Assembly (NCBI GenBank): GCA_028673005.1 | Contig: CM054116.1 | Coordinates: 93,082,707-93,146,706, forward strand | Origin: Tanypteryx hageni | Taxonomy: Eukaryota > Arthropoda > Insecta > Odonata > Petaluridae | DNA length: 64,000 nucleotides | Direction: 5' to 3' | Translations under genes and position numbers: made by a program | In this document: one piece after another, positions 24,172 through 36,609 of the stretch | How the letters are laid out: every line of letters starts with the position of its first letter | Numbering within the stretch: position 1 is the stretch's first letter | The notes under the pieces: generated by a model | Seen by the model: only the letters and a program-made list of their open reading frames with translations | Database searches by the model: none | Told to the model about the DNA's origin: nothing

Positions 24172-25360
24172 GTACGTTTTTCTAAATTCCCTATATAAAC
24201 CTCGAAGCCTCGTATTTCCTTTCTCTCTACATATCTATCTTGCTCACGATCTAAATCGCATGGTTAAATCATTCAAATCCACTCACGTTTTCTCTTTTCC
24301 GGTTCGCTCCTCGCCTCCTTCCATCTCCCTCGTTTTGTTTGTAAAACAGTAATCATTGGCATAAAGAAGTTTCCTAAAGTAACCAGGGTAGTTGCGTGAC
24401 TTGAAACAGAAACAATTTTATGAACTTCGTTCAGAAAAAATGTAGTTCAAGTGCAGTTAAAATCATATTTGGATAATATCTTAGGTATAACTCACAACAA
24501 ATATGTAAAAAAAATAACAAATTAATGAATTTCTTCAAGCTTAAAGCGTCATGGAAAAACGGAAGTCGCAGAAACTTTCATCATTGTTTGTTAGCATTAG
24601 AACACATCTCATTGAGATAGGATATCTAACGCCCGTCAGTTTCTTAGCTCTAGATGGTTTTTTACGCTTTTGAAAAGGTAGGACTTGAAATTCCCGTCAA
24701 AACATAAAAAAGAGTTAACTAGAAGGGTTTCTCTTTGTTTACGTTACTGTCCCATTCTTTCAACCTCCACCTCCATCCATCTTCGCACTCTTTACTCCGT
24801 TTTCTCGTTCGCATCGTCTCCTCACTTTCACCTTTTCGTCGCTTTGAATCTGCTTTCCATCACCTCGGCCTCTCTCTCTCTCTCCGCCCTTCTTTCTACC
24901 TACGCAGATCTTTCCTTCTCGCCCACTTCTCATATCCCCGTTTTTTCTTTCGTTTAGCTGGTCTAAAGCACTCTCATCTCTCTCCATCCCTTTCTCTGTA
25001 TCTCGCTCCCCGTGATCCGAGCTCTTCCTCAATCTAAGCCTCCTTTTTAGTCTCTTGAGTATTTCCTTCCGAGTAATTAAGCACGCCGAAATTAGCGTAG
25101 TTATATTGCCGCAGGCTCCACTCTGAATACATATTCGCCAGCGCGTCAAGCCGAGATTAAAATGAAATATTTCAAAACAGCAATGTAGGCGAGAGTGTTC
25201 ATTAACAGAAAAAAGGGGAAGGCTTTTTGGGCCCTCCGAGGTCTCTCTCTGATATTAGTACAAAGGAAAACGTATTTAAGATTCAATATAAAAACATCAT
25301 GAAGTATGCGTGTTCTTAAAGACGTGTGTTGCGTCGTCCCACAAGCAGCAAAATGCTACT
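24172..25360. other. Intergenic DNA
   Basis: Pyrimidine-rich at 24740-25030. No gene or element recognised. Confidence 0.55.
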
Positions 25361-25368
25361 GTATAGAG

Positions 25369-25678
25369 CAGTGGTTTTCAATCGGTGTGTCGCGACACAA
25401 TGATGTGTCGAAGAGCTGGGAGGTGTCGCCGAAAATGTTAATTACGGCTATATTAAACATAAAGTAAATATTGTTAAGGAGAGTTATCGTCTTTCTTATG
25501 CATAATAAAACATTTTGTTATATATTTTGCTATATTTATGATTTTTTATTGTCGCATAAGGCTTTACAAGTATTTTTGTTGTTTTAACGATAAAATTGAC
25601 TTTTTATTTTATCGTGTGTCGCGGGAACTGGATCATTTAAAAAATGTGTCGCCAAAGCAAAAAGGATGAAAAACGCTA
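25369..25678. mobile_element. hAT-type MITE with perfect 8-bp TSD
   Basis: A 310-base element with left TIR CAGTGGTTTTCAATC and a diverged right TIR (reads TAGCGTTTTTCATCC on the other strand). GTGTCGC motifs repeat just inside each end. GTATAGAG occurs exactly at 25361-25368 and 25679-25686. The terminus and 8-base duplication fit hAT transposases. Confidence 0.93.
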
Positions 25679-25689
25679 GTATAGAGTAA

Positions 25690-26974
25690 ACCCGTTAATG
25701 TTCAAATTTGTATTAAATTACATTTTCAGGTTTAAAAAATAAAAAATAAACCTGACCATCCGATTTTTATTCGAAATTTATTTTTCATGGCTAACCGAAG
25801 AAAATTAATATAGCCATAGTTTGTTTCTTGGAAAAGGATTGTACAATGAGATTATTACCACGGTTGATTCTCTTTTATAATAAGGTTCACGTTGGGTGAA
25901 ATTTTTTGATAATGGATGTCTCCAAATGTTTTGAAGAAATGTTTGAATGATTAATACGCCGTCTTGGATCTCGAATATTATTTTTCACACCAATAGGAAT
26001 ATTGTAATCATGCGATGTGGAAAACGGCGAAAAAGTTTAAGATAATCTGCATTTAACGATTTCCAACATTAGGTACATATATTTTTCATACCTGTAGTTG
26101 TATGGAAAATCGCGAAACTTTGTTAATCGGAATATTAATAAATTGATCCAAAATTTCATATGCAATAAACAACCAACGAAAATTAACCTAACAAGCAAAT
26201 TTTATCGTTAAGTGGTAATCATTCCTTTTTATATCAAATATAGTCTGGCACTAAAAAAACGTTTCGTCCTTTGCCCTTGTTACACACAATTCTCCAAGAA
26301 CTTCTCAAGCTCTGCGTATTAAAATTATCTGTGCTTTACTTATATCTATCTAGTTATTACTACGACCGATTTAACCGTTTTCATCGACGATATGCATACT
26401 TGAGTTTCTATGTCTTAACAAAAGAGATATAGGATGATTTTTTCCTTTTCGCCGTTGGAATACCGCTTCTTCATGCGATCAACTCAACCGAGAATATTTT
26501 TCTGTCTTCCTGAGAGAGAGAGAGAGAAGTGGTTTTATATATTAGAATTAAAAGCATGTCCCAAAATAACCTTCAAATGCGCCATACAACGGAGATGAGA
26601 TGCATTTTTTTTAAATCCCAATTATAAATAAGCGTACTTGCGTACCTACGGATGAACTTCAGCTACGCCCTGAATGTAAGTAGGAAATGAAAGCCCTTTT
26701 TAATATCTCGCGCGCTTGAAAAATAAAACAAGGTTGATATTAATAGGAACTACGCGTATATTTTTTTAGTCAGCGTATTTTTTCCCCGCATGAAAGCGTA
26801 AAAATATAATGCGACTTTTTTTTAAATTCGTTTAAAAAATTTAATTTCTTATTTTCGACGCAAAAAAAGCTTTTTTTCTTCTCCTCATTTCAGCTAAAAT
26901 GGTAGGGATGAGTAATTTCTTATCCGTGACCGCGCATTCGTCCGCAGTTTCCCCCTCTCTCTTTCTCTCCCTCT

Positions 26975-27039
<65 letters not shown>

Positions 27040-28745
27040 CCGCAATTTCCTACGAAAGCGCAAAGAGAGAAAGAGGGAGGGCGGGAATGAGTGAGGGAGA
27101 GAGGCGAATCTCTTCTTCTCCGCCCTCGCCGTCGCAACCAAGATATTCTGCGACACGCTCGAGCCAAGAAAAATAAAAATGCGGACTCGGGAAGGATTTT
27201 TGTCTCTCTCTCTCTCTCTCCCTTTCTCTATCTCTCTAGGACGCCGTTAAAGCTAAGCAAATGGAAGCCTCCGTTTAAATTGACTTTTCCTGAAAAAAAG
27301 AGACACGGTTAATCTATTCTCTTACGAAAAATTCTGGAAATCGGGATAGAAATTCTTCCACTTGCTGGGCGGATGTTCCACCACTGAACAACCGAGGCAG
27401 AGTAATCCTCATGCTGGTGGTAGTAGGGATTGGTATCACTTTCCCGAATGATCATTTTCTCGAATACCACTTTTCAGAATATAATTTTCCATGAATATCC
27501 CTTTCTAGATATTAGGATGGCTAGCCTAAACTCAACATGATGGCAAAGCAAAAAATTCTCGGGCCGTATTATGGTCTACATGACCCTGGTTTAAACAGTC
27601 ACTGGAAATAAAAAATGGTGTCATGCGGCTTTGAAGACATTTAAGGTTCAAGATAATATTTTTTGCCTTTACCAGGGCATTTTTATAGTTTGTCGGGATA
27701 TTGGTATGTTTTTAACATTTCATTGATTGCGTGATGTCTATTGTTTTAAAATAAACACCACTTCTCTTATCATCATTAATGGCATAGCAAATTCAATAAA
27801 AACCTAAGGTAGTCTATATAATCGTGCAAGAAATTTCCACCTAATTTACTTGATTCTCATGCCTGAAATATGAAGTCTGGTCATACAAAACAAAATTTCA
27901 ACTATCATGTTAATGCGATGTGTGACTGCAAGGAGCAAAAAAAGAAAATTAAGGGCGTTAAATAAATCGCCGTAAAACAATTACACCTTCTAACGCCCTT
28001 CTTACTCGTTTCTGCACGCCATGATTTACGATTCCTGCTAGAACTTGCCCAAAATGTGACAAACTGCAACATAAAAATGGAAATTGCGACTGCCGCGTCA
28101 TGCACGTGTTTTGTTTTTTTCGCTGCCGACGCAAAATCATTCATTAGGTCGAAACAACTTTCACTCGTGCGGTCGAAACTGGAGTCACTTTTTTATTTTT
28201 TCAATTCCCCCTCCGTCGTATAACTTTGCCGGGTCAAGTGCTGTCTGCTATGCGAGCTGAAAGAGCAACGTTTGTCCCTCTGACGTTGAATTTTTTTTTC
28301 ACTTCCCTCACCGAAATTCATTTTTTCTCGAAGTTTTATGACACTGTACGGCTTATGGTATTCAATCCTAAAAAAAACTACGACCTCTGAAAAGGTTTCT
28401 TGACGTATTGCTCGCGTCCTTGTCAACCCAAAGACAAACTTTAGGCCGCGGTAAATCAAGTTTATCACGATATTCGCCTTAGCGATTAATATATTTTTAT
28501 GAAAGCGGTAAACATGCACTGTCCTAATTTGAATTTGGATCGAAGTTGGCAGCATTTCTTTAGACCGCGCTAGCGGACAAAATTCGCGCACGTTTTCACG
28601 GAGAGATTTTTATCGTATGAATCGCTTGTTTTTTGCGTGGAACTCCGTACTTGCTGCTTGAATTTATTTCGAAAGGAGCTCATTCTAGCGATGGGAAGAA
28701 AAACATTTTTTTTAATAGGCGAGCGACGAATGGGTTTAATTTGGT
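25690..28745. other. Intergenic DNA with a CT/GA flip
   Basis: AT-rich unique sequence. A pyrimidine run (26940-27045) is followed directly by a purine run (27058-27110). ORFs at 27905-28144 and 28193-28591 (minus) show no known motif. Confidence 0.5.
26978..27035. repeat. (CT)n microsatellite
   Basis: About 29 uninterrupted CT dinucleotides. Confidence 0.97.
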
Positions 28746-28762
28746 GACGGTGTATACCTTCA

Positions 28763-29175
28763 TGAAAAAAAGAACTTAGTTACTTCCACAAATTTAATTT
28801 TAAACGACCGGTTTCACTACGATCGTAGCATCATAAGGTGATAAAATATAAAAATCGTTCCATATACATAGGGTAAAATGAGGAGGGAGAGGGAGACAGG
28901 AGGGGTTACAAAGAAAACGAATGGAAGGTAATTGAATAAACGGTTAGGAAAAGGAAGGGGTTGGAAAAGAAGGGGAAAACAACATAGTAGCAAAATGTTA
29001 CAAAAAGTTACAAAAACTTGGTAAAAGGGCCAAAGACAACAATGTTGATACAAAATATTTAAAAAATATACGTTAAGCTAAATAGAGGAGAATGATTGTG
29101 GAAAAGGTATTCATTTAAGAGAAGCGAGTCTTCACAAATAAATATCTCTAGCTGTTGAAGAGCATCCCATCCAAT
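28763..29175 (-). repeat. Inverted arm (terminal repeat) of PLE copy 1
   Basis: Reverse complement of about 29555-29940. It carries the same pyrimidine-rich 3'UTR and hammerhead-like block. Its core reads CTTATGA instead of CTGATGA, which would inactivate the ribozyme. Confidence 0.9.
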
Positions 29176-29207
29176 TAGCGACCCCCAAACCTCTTAGTTG
29201 GCGCAGA

Positions 29208-29599
29208 CTCCCATTTTTAGGAAACATTTCTTATAAATTTTCCAACCTTTTTCCTAAACTTAAACTTAAAACCTGCTTTCTACTCCCCAGTTACCTTTTC
29301 CAAATTATTTCTTAATGCTAAAGACCCAATACAGTTGTCATTAAGAAGTGGTGTATATAAACTTGCTTGTGATGATTGCGGAGCGGTCTACATCGGCCAA
29401 ACGGGGAGGAGTTTTGACAAGAAGATTAAGGAGCATAAGCGATACTTCCGGTTAAATAATTTGAATTCTCAATTTTAAACCTCAATCATCACAGTTCCTT
29501 AACTCTAAATTCCTCCACTTGGAAATTAAAGGTCGCAAACTGGATACTCTTGAACAGCTAGAGATAATTATTTGTGAAGACTCGCTTCTCTTAAATTAA
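29208..29599 (+). pseudogene. PLE RT tail and GIY-YIG endonuclease remnant (two frameshifts)
   Basis: In pieces, the sequence encodes an RT C-terminal stretch (LPFLGNISYKFSNLFPKL), then a linker and the GIY-YIG endonuclease. That domain shows SGVYKLACDDCG, VYIGQTGRSF (the YIG half and catalytic Arg region) and KEHKRYF. The domain end is KGRKLDTLEQLEII. The GVY triplet stands in for GIY. The frame shifts near 29311, and again near 29465, where a TAA cuts the ORF after NLNSQF. The domain end lies in a second frame to the stop at 29599. In PLEs this nuclease makes the target nick; here it is non-functional. The 53.6-kb copy has the same second frameshift. Confidence 0.88.
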
Positions 29600-29861
29600 T
29601 ACCTTTTCCACAATCATTCTTCTCTATTTAGCTTACCGGATATTTTGTAAATACTTTGTATCTTTGTTGTCTTTGGCCCTTTTACCAAGAATTTGTAACA
29701 TTTATAACTTTTGTAACTTTATTTTGCATCCGCCTTCCTTTTCCAACCCCTTCCTTTCCCTAACCGTTTCTTTAATTACCTTCCACTCGTTTTCTGTGTA
29801 ACTCCTCCTGTCTCCCCCCTTTTTTCCCTATATTTATAGAACGATTTTTATAATTTATAAC

Positions 29862-29893
29862 CTGATGATGCTACGATCGTAGTGAAACCGGTC
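29862..29893 (+). ncRNA. Hammerhead-ribozyme-like motif of PLE copy 1
   Basis: The core CTGATGA (29862-29868) is followed by one extra T, then a stem GCTAC-GATC-GTAGT, then GAAA (29884-29887), then CCGGTC with the predicted cleavage after C29893. The CCGG segment would make only a minimal, self-complementary stem III. This is how PLE hammerheads are known to look, and they are proposed to work as dimers. The extra T in the core and the weak stem I make activity uncertain. Confidence 0.7.
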
Positions 29894-30631
29894 GTTTAAA
29901 ATTAAATTTGTGGAAGTAACTAAGTTCTTTTTTTCATGATGAGTAAATTCCACAGGGTTGAGCCTGACCTCATTATTGATATGTGTATACCTTCACTTGT
30001 TTTCCGGAGTTTTTCCCTACCGCTAGGAGGACTTTTGCTAAAAGCGTTCCTAGTTAATTGTTCAGCAATTTTAACGAAAGCATTACTTTTTTATTTTTTC
30101 GTGCAGGTCAGATGTCTATCACCGGCGCTGCGGGGCGAATGTTTGATGCGAGTTTCTTTGGCAAATATTCAAAGAATTCCAACGCGCTTGCTTCGTGCGA
30201 ATTTATGTAAATCGCCACAGATATACTACCTTTTTAAGTACGTGCTCCGGAAGGGAGATTCATAAAGCCAGCGCAGGGAGATAAAAGCCATGATCACCAA
30301 ATATTTTCCTGGCTCCAGGCCATAAGCGGGACAAACTTGAAACCAAGATAAGAACCGAAGAAAGGAACGCTAACGCGCGTTGTGTTTTTAGCGAATGCAG
30401 ATTGCATTACTCCTCAAACAAAGAGACGAACGAAGAGGGCATCGCTTTAAAAAGTAATCCAAAATATTTTAATAGAAAATCTTCCTTCGACGTCAGCTTA
30501 GCTCTGTAAACAACATTGTTAACAAGTTTTTTGCGTGGCATTTTATTTTCATTTTGAGTATTCGCGAACGACCGTCCTCGACGCCAACTTCTCCGCCATC
30601 TGTCACTACCGCCGACATGGACGGTACAACC

Positions 30632-30657
30632 CGGAGAGAGAGAGAGAGAGAGAGAGA
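30632..30657. repeat. (GA)n microsatellite
   Basis: About 12 AG dinucleotides. Confidence 0.9.
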
Positions 30658-32037
30658 AAGGGTTGGGTGGCTTGTCAAACAGTCGACCTCCCTCCTGTCT
30701 CATCCTCTTTCTCTCTCTCCCTCCTTGCATACCCCTGCCTTTGCGCTTCGCTTCCCTTAACTGCAACCCTAGAGGATGGCCTCCCGCTCACTTTTAAACA
30801 AAAAAAAAACAAATGAAACAAGTAAAAACTACGAAAAACTAAATTGCTGCGTGTTCCCTTGGTAACGAGCGATCGTGCGCGACGTCGCTGGCATCATTAA
30901 AATAACTCCCGCCGCGTCGCGTTTCATTTTTCTCCCGATCCCGCAAAAATAGGACCCCTCCGTCCTGCAGCTTGTGACATGTGTGCCGTAGATAGTAGCG
31001 CTCGTGTAAGCAAAACTCGCTCCCTCCCTTTTTTTCCTCCCACACCTATTTCAACCCGTTCCACTCCTCATTCCCCTTCATAATCCCAATCTCTCTCTCT
31101 CTCTCACTCTCCCTTGTATCTCTTTCACGCCTATTTTTAATTTGTCGCGGGGCGAAGAGGGAGAGGGGGAGCGACATAGAGGCGACTCTCCCTAGGGATT
31201 TCCCGGCTTTCCTTTTTTCTGATTAAATTTTCCCTCTGTCGGTGATCGTCAGCTGTTCTAGGAAATGAAGCAGGGGTGGGTGGGAGGTTGGGTGGAGCGG
31301 AGAGGGAAATGGGAGGGGCGGGTGTGATGGGAGGAGAGATGTATGAGAGAGGAGACGGGTGTGGGATTGGAGGGGGGTGAAAGGGTGCACGTGAGGTGAC
31401 CTTGCACCACCTATCTTCGCAGTTATTTTTTCAAAGCCCTTCTTTTGTTTTCCCACATCCTCCCTCCCCCTGGCCCCGCGCTGTCTCCCTCGCAGTCTCC
31501 CTCGCAATCTCCCTCGCACTCTTTTTCCAACTCCTCTCGAATCCCTCGCTTCCCGACCACGTGTGGCCCGGAGAGGTGGGGAGGTTGAGGTTTATGTCTC
31601 GGTCGTGAGGGAACGCCTACTCAATCCCATGCCCCTTCCCCATCCCGAACCATACCGCCGCCCCCATTCCTTCCCTTCCTCGCTCTCACGCCTCCGCTGA
31701 CATTGTTGTCCTCGGTCCCAGACATATCGCCGGGGCCCTTTTAACCTTGCTCCATCTACCACCGCTGCTACTTTCCCTCCATCTAATCCTACTAGCACTA
31801 CGCTCCATCTCCTCTTAACCTCTTCCTGTTTTTCTCAGCCCTTAACCTCCCGTTTCACAAGATTCCTCCACTACCTCCTCCGACTTGCCGCAAGGCAGAC
31901 TCTACGGAAATACGCGCAAGGATCCTTCCTCCCTTTCGAAAACATTCGGTTCTCAATCTTTCTCTACTCTCTCTCTCGACCTCCGAACTCCCGAAGCGCG
32001 TTAACCTTTCCACTCGATAATTCACATAGAGCACCCG

Positions 32038-32140
32038 CCTCTATCTCTCTCTCTTGCTCTCTCTTTCTCTCTCTTTCTTTCTCTCTCTTTCTCTCTCTTT
32101 ATCTCTCTCTCTCTTTCTCTCTCTTTCTGTCTCCCCTTCT
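32038..32140. repeat. CTCTTT pyrimidine repeat
   Basis: CTCTCTCTTTCT units in degenerate tandem. The 105-residue frame over it is a composition artefact. Confidence 0.9.
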
Positions 32141-33234
32141 CTAGCCGCGGATTATTCCCCTACTTGTCCGTACCCTTTGAGTTATGCTGTCGGTGTTTTT
32201 TTTACCGTTGCTCAGGAATGCCTTCAAAATAGGCATAGGCAAGGAATGTTTTTTTCCGAAAAATGTGTACTTGCTGGTCAATATACTCGCGAAGGAGAAA
32301 GAAAGAGGAATCCGAGAATCATCTATTATTTTGTTGCAATGATCAAGGAGTGGGAAATAGAAAACCGCTAGAAGCGGACAAGGGGGGAATGTGATGGACA
32401 AATTTTTGCTGGAATGTTCTAAGAGGTCTCTTAAAGCCTGCGAAAGTTGTTATTCCGCTGATTGGCGATTAATAAATGTATGCGAGTTCCTCCAAATGGG
32501 GAGTCTTTTCGTTTTTTTGCGTCACGACTTCCCATCAAGTAATATTAATGGAATTCTGTGTGCGGTTAGTTTGATATAGTTCTTTTTGTCCAAAGGATAT
32601 CTATGAAAGTTGGTGTAGTTATCATATTTTCGTATGATAGCGGCATTGTCATTGCTCTATCACAGCATGGAATGCTATCGAGTTGGCAATCTTTGGAAGG
32701 TCATGATGTTCATCATATTTTATTACGATAGCGATTTTATTATTTCTCCGGCGTAATATTCTTTATTATTATCAAGTTAGAGTTAATTTTGATTTGACCA
32801 ATTAACACAACATGCAAAATTCGAATTTATTTAAGAGAAACTAGTAACCAAAGCTATAATGTGATAAATTTCAGAAATATGCGCTTCAGAACTTATTAAT
32901 ATCTGGACTAAATTTTTGCATCAAATTTTAAAAAACGATCAATACGGTATTGCTTTTGCTATAAATGGCAGGATCCTCCCTGACAACTCCTTTGATCTCC
33001 TATTTGGTTGGAATGCATATATCCTATTCATTTTTATTTTTGTAAAAATGCAAACATAAGGAAAATTATGAGAGAGTTTTATGGTACTATGCTAGCATAT
33101 TTTATTTATTTTCAAATACTCCAAGCTTTTTGGGATTCATCCCTTTACTATTGATTGGATTATACGCTAGTTATTTCGTTTGGGACAATCTTTTGATGCT
33201 CAAACGAATGCCAGATGAAGGCATATTACAGATA

Positions 33235-33238
33235 CATA

Positions 33239-33276
<38 letters not shown>
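33235..33276. repeat. (TA)n microsatellite
   Basis: About 20 TA dinucleotides with one TTA interruption near the left end. Confidence 0.95.
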
Positions 33277-33278
<2 letters not shown>

Positions 33279-34347
33279 CTTTGATTGCATATTTTTATAA
33301 ATATCACTAATTAGTATGCAATAATATGGAAATGGTAAAATTAAGAAAAAAATTGGAACTAATTCAAATCTTCGTAAAATCGATGTTATCAGCAAATATT
33401 ATCCAAATATTTTGTTTCTCATTGCTTATTTCATAAGATATATTTTATGGACATCAAACATTTAATTATTTTAGGTAAGATCTACGCCATACCTGATAAA
33501 TGGGCGAAATGGATCCATTTCAAGTTATATACATTTCTTATTACCTAATTTTGGCGTCATTAATTACGTAAGCTGCTTGAAAATGTTAAATGTTTACTCC
33601 GATATTCCCCATAACTCGACCCATTTAACTGAACATAAACTTATTGGAAAAAAGGAAAAGGGCTTGGCAAATGACTATTCGTCATATTTCATTCATGGAG
33701 TAAGACCGTAGATTTCATTTATTCGAAAGCATTCATTATCTTGGGTGCTCTAAATTTATTTAGGCATAGGATGCTGTTAATTAAACGAATGCGATCTTAT
33801 TAAATAGGCTCATGAATTAAAACATTTTACAATCCCGATTCTTTAAAGTCGCTATTTCTCAGTGTAATTGACTCAAACAGCCGTTTTACTTATTTCTTTC
33901 AAAGGGATTTATACTGTTTTCATGTTTTTTTCTTTCACGATTTTCCCGCTATAATTATTTAACACACCAACACGTTTCAAAACAGTACTTTCTTGTCGAC
34001 CGTACTTGAAAAAACCTTTCCCTTTTTAACACAGGGTGTTTTCCCATTCATTTCAGAGAAAATAAGAGTAGTTGAGAAGAATTTTTTTCTGCGTGTGGTG
34101 TTTTAAAAATAAAATTTCTTTTAAAGGTCCTTTAAAATCCTGTGAATTTAATTCAACATCATGCTGTATGCGTTCTTTAATAATTTTTTGCTGTTTAATT
34201 TACTTAAACATCATAAAACGGAACACATTTTAGCAGTATATTATATCTTTATAAAATGGGATATTCTTTAATATCCGTAAATGAAATCATTTAAGAATGA
34301 TTTGTCCATCCAATTTTATCTCGGTCTTGATTCACAAATTTACAAAA

Positions 34348-35032
34348 TCTGATGTGGCCACCACATGACCTTCTCCATACCTGTAATATTTCTAAAAATT
34401 CCAAACAGGTTACATAATATTAAATATTTTAAAAAACTGCGAGATATTTTTAGACTTTACAAAGAACAGAAATAAACTCAAACCGTAGCCTTCTGATAGT
34501 GGATGTAGCCGCAAAGCTCCAACAATTAATAAAAAAATATTATTAAGACGTCACTAAGCGTCAATTGTTAACAATAGTCGTCGGTAGGTGGCGTGGTCGT
34601 GGCAGTTAAAAATATAAGACATCTCTTTAAAATGCATTATATGGGGAAACGTTTCAAACAAAGATTGTAGAAAATTAAATTTCCTACAACGTTTATTCTA
34701 GTACATTTTTACATTTATCAAATATTAAAGCAAATATTTCAAAATAACGGAGAAGTGACAAGAATAAACGTCCACTTCCGGTCGACCGATTTTTACCAAA
34801 AGCTAATCAGTTCTTTTGACTTTTATAAAAATGTTAAACATAAAATTTCGCGTTGACCTGATTAATATTTTTTAGTTAGAGCACCCACAAAAAGCTATCA
34901 CATACACACACACAGACATCATCGAAAAATGGTCAAAACGTGTTCAGGGGATCTCAAAACGTGTATTTCCGTTGAAATCTCGAAGGCGATTTTTTTCATG
35001 AATACAATAATTTCCCCTATACTATATGGAGA
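34348..35032 (+). mobile_element. Hairpin-ended repeat family 'A', complete single-unit copy
   Basis: The left edge is a hairpin, ATGTGG-CCA-CCACAT (34352-34366), matching the right edge of the 20917-21903 copy. The right edge ends CCCCTATACTATATGGAG, a decayed version of the family palindrome. One 283-type unit is present (GTCGTCGGTAGGTGGCGTGG, TTCCTACAACGTTTATT), followed by the shared blocks up to CAAAACGTGTATTTCCGTTG. No coding capacity. Confidence 0.82.
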
Positions 35033-35044
35033 AAGCAACAAGAA

Positions 35045-36605
35045 ATTACCGTTCCCAATCGTTGGTTAATTTTTCGTTAAATATGGAATAAATCAGTAGA
35101 ATGTTATTTCATATATACTATAGTGTATAATACCATACTATACTATGTTATTATACGGTAAAATTTGTTATTCAATTTATATATTACTTATATATGTACA
35201 ATACTCTACTGATGTACTGCTACTAAGGACTATTACATTTCAAGTATTTATGACAATTTATTACTCGCGTCCTGTTTTGCGTTGCTTTATATTCTGTTTA
35301 TGATTTTCATAATTGATTTTCGTTTCTCTTGAAGTAGCTAAAATTTAAAAGCACAGTAATTACACACACATAAACATTTATATATACATCTATGTGAGAG
35401 AGAATGATAAATTAAGGAGTTAGACTCTGAGAAAGTTTAGCATAATACATGAATATGCAATCGCGATGATTTACTGATTGAACTTGTGTATTTTAAGGAA
35501 ATGTTTAATTTCGCTAAACGTGGTAGAATTACAAACTCTTTACGCAAATTAGCAGGTATTTATTCCTCCGAACGTCATATTATTGACAAATTTCTATTCA
35601 CACAATTAAGGAATCTTTATATGACTTTTATTTCATTCGTATTTCTTTACAGATGCCGTATGCAAAAATATTTCCAATGAAATAGAAGCATTGACTCCGC
35701 GTGTCTTCCTTTTCCTGTGATGAGGGCGATATAAAAACCTTTGATAAAGAACGCCGTTTTTTGTTTTTTGTTTTTCTCCAAAGAAATTCTTCCTCTTTGC
35801 GTGACCAGAACGTCATTTTTTGCACTCTCTCTCTTTTATGAAACACTGCGCAATCCTACAGAGCGTATTGTGTATTCTTATTTTTTACTATTTTTTTCTC
35901 GTTACTTATTGAACGTAGCTGCAGATTCTCCCCCTCATTATCTTTGTCTTTCGCTCACTTTGACTATGAGTTAAATGTTTTGTTTATCTTGTAATCACAT
36001 TTGAACCTTTTAAATAATAAATTGCAACCAATTATGAATTAGCTAGTCTAATGTCCGGGATCGTCCACTTTGTAGGAATACAAGGAGTTGATTTTGAGTA
36101 AAGGAGTGCGCTAACAATGTTTGAAGATGTAATCGGCTATCTTCATAGCTTATCAAAGACGTGGGAGGATATCACGACGATTTTGATTTTAAAGGAGGTC
36201 GACAATAACAATAAATAATCTCACTCTGTTATGCTAGAGGCAGGTATTCCATGTGGAACTTGGGTATTCATAGAGACATAGCATCGTCTAGTTTGAATTC
36301 ACCTTTTAAAACTAATCCGAGAGAACCCGTGCATCCATCTTTTACATTATATTCCCTCTTGTCAGTTCTGATCGATTTATTTTTCGCTGGGACAATATAC
36401 AGATTTGTTTTGGTAATCAACTAAAATTCAATGAATAACCATTTTATTCTCGTTATTACTTCAATGACATCAAAGATTCCTGTTTTATCTCCGATGCGCA
36501 GTAAATTTTTCTCTCATCCTTCGATTCCGATACCCATTTCGTTTCGGGTCATAGAGCGTATCTCGCATTGAAAATAAAATCCGTGCGCCGTTTTCTCCGT
36601 TTCTT
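35045..36605. other. AT-rich intergenic DNA
   Basis: Nothing recognised. The frames at 35486-35680 and 35628-35974 lack any known motif. Confidence 0.55.
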
Positions 36606-36609
36606 TATA

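Larger units (their letters stand above)
28763..29982 (+). mobile_element. Penelope-like element copy 1 with inverted 5' arm and 13-bp TSD
   Basis: A 1,220-base PLE insertion. The right part (about 29175-29982) is in sense orientation and carries the end of the RT region, a GIY-YIG endonuclease remnant and the hammerhead-like terminus. The left part (28763 to about 29175) is the same terminal sequence in inverted orientation, giving roughly 400-base inverted arms that match almost perfectly over the outer 75 bases. GTGTATACCTTCA flanks the whole unit at 28750-28762 and 29983-29995, a perfect 13-base target duplication. An inverted, truncated second terminal repeat is a known PLE insertion form. 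Confidence 0.92.
29996..34340. other. Intergenic DNA, no recognised gene
   Basis: It holds a GA microsatellite, pyrimidine-rich stretches (30690-30740, 31080-31120, 31430-31530, 31920-32140) and a TA microsatellite. The remainder is AT-rich unique sequence. The 109-residue frame at 29936-30265 begins inside the PLE flank and has no known domain. Confidence 0.5.

Noticed and set aside
27380..27520. Loose repeats around GATCATTTTCTCGAATACC
   Set aside because: Similarity between the short units is too weak to separate from chance.
28193..28591. 132-residue frame, minus strand
   Set aside because: Sequence of mixed composition but without any motif I know. A chance frame is plausible in AT-rich DNA.
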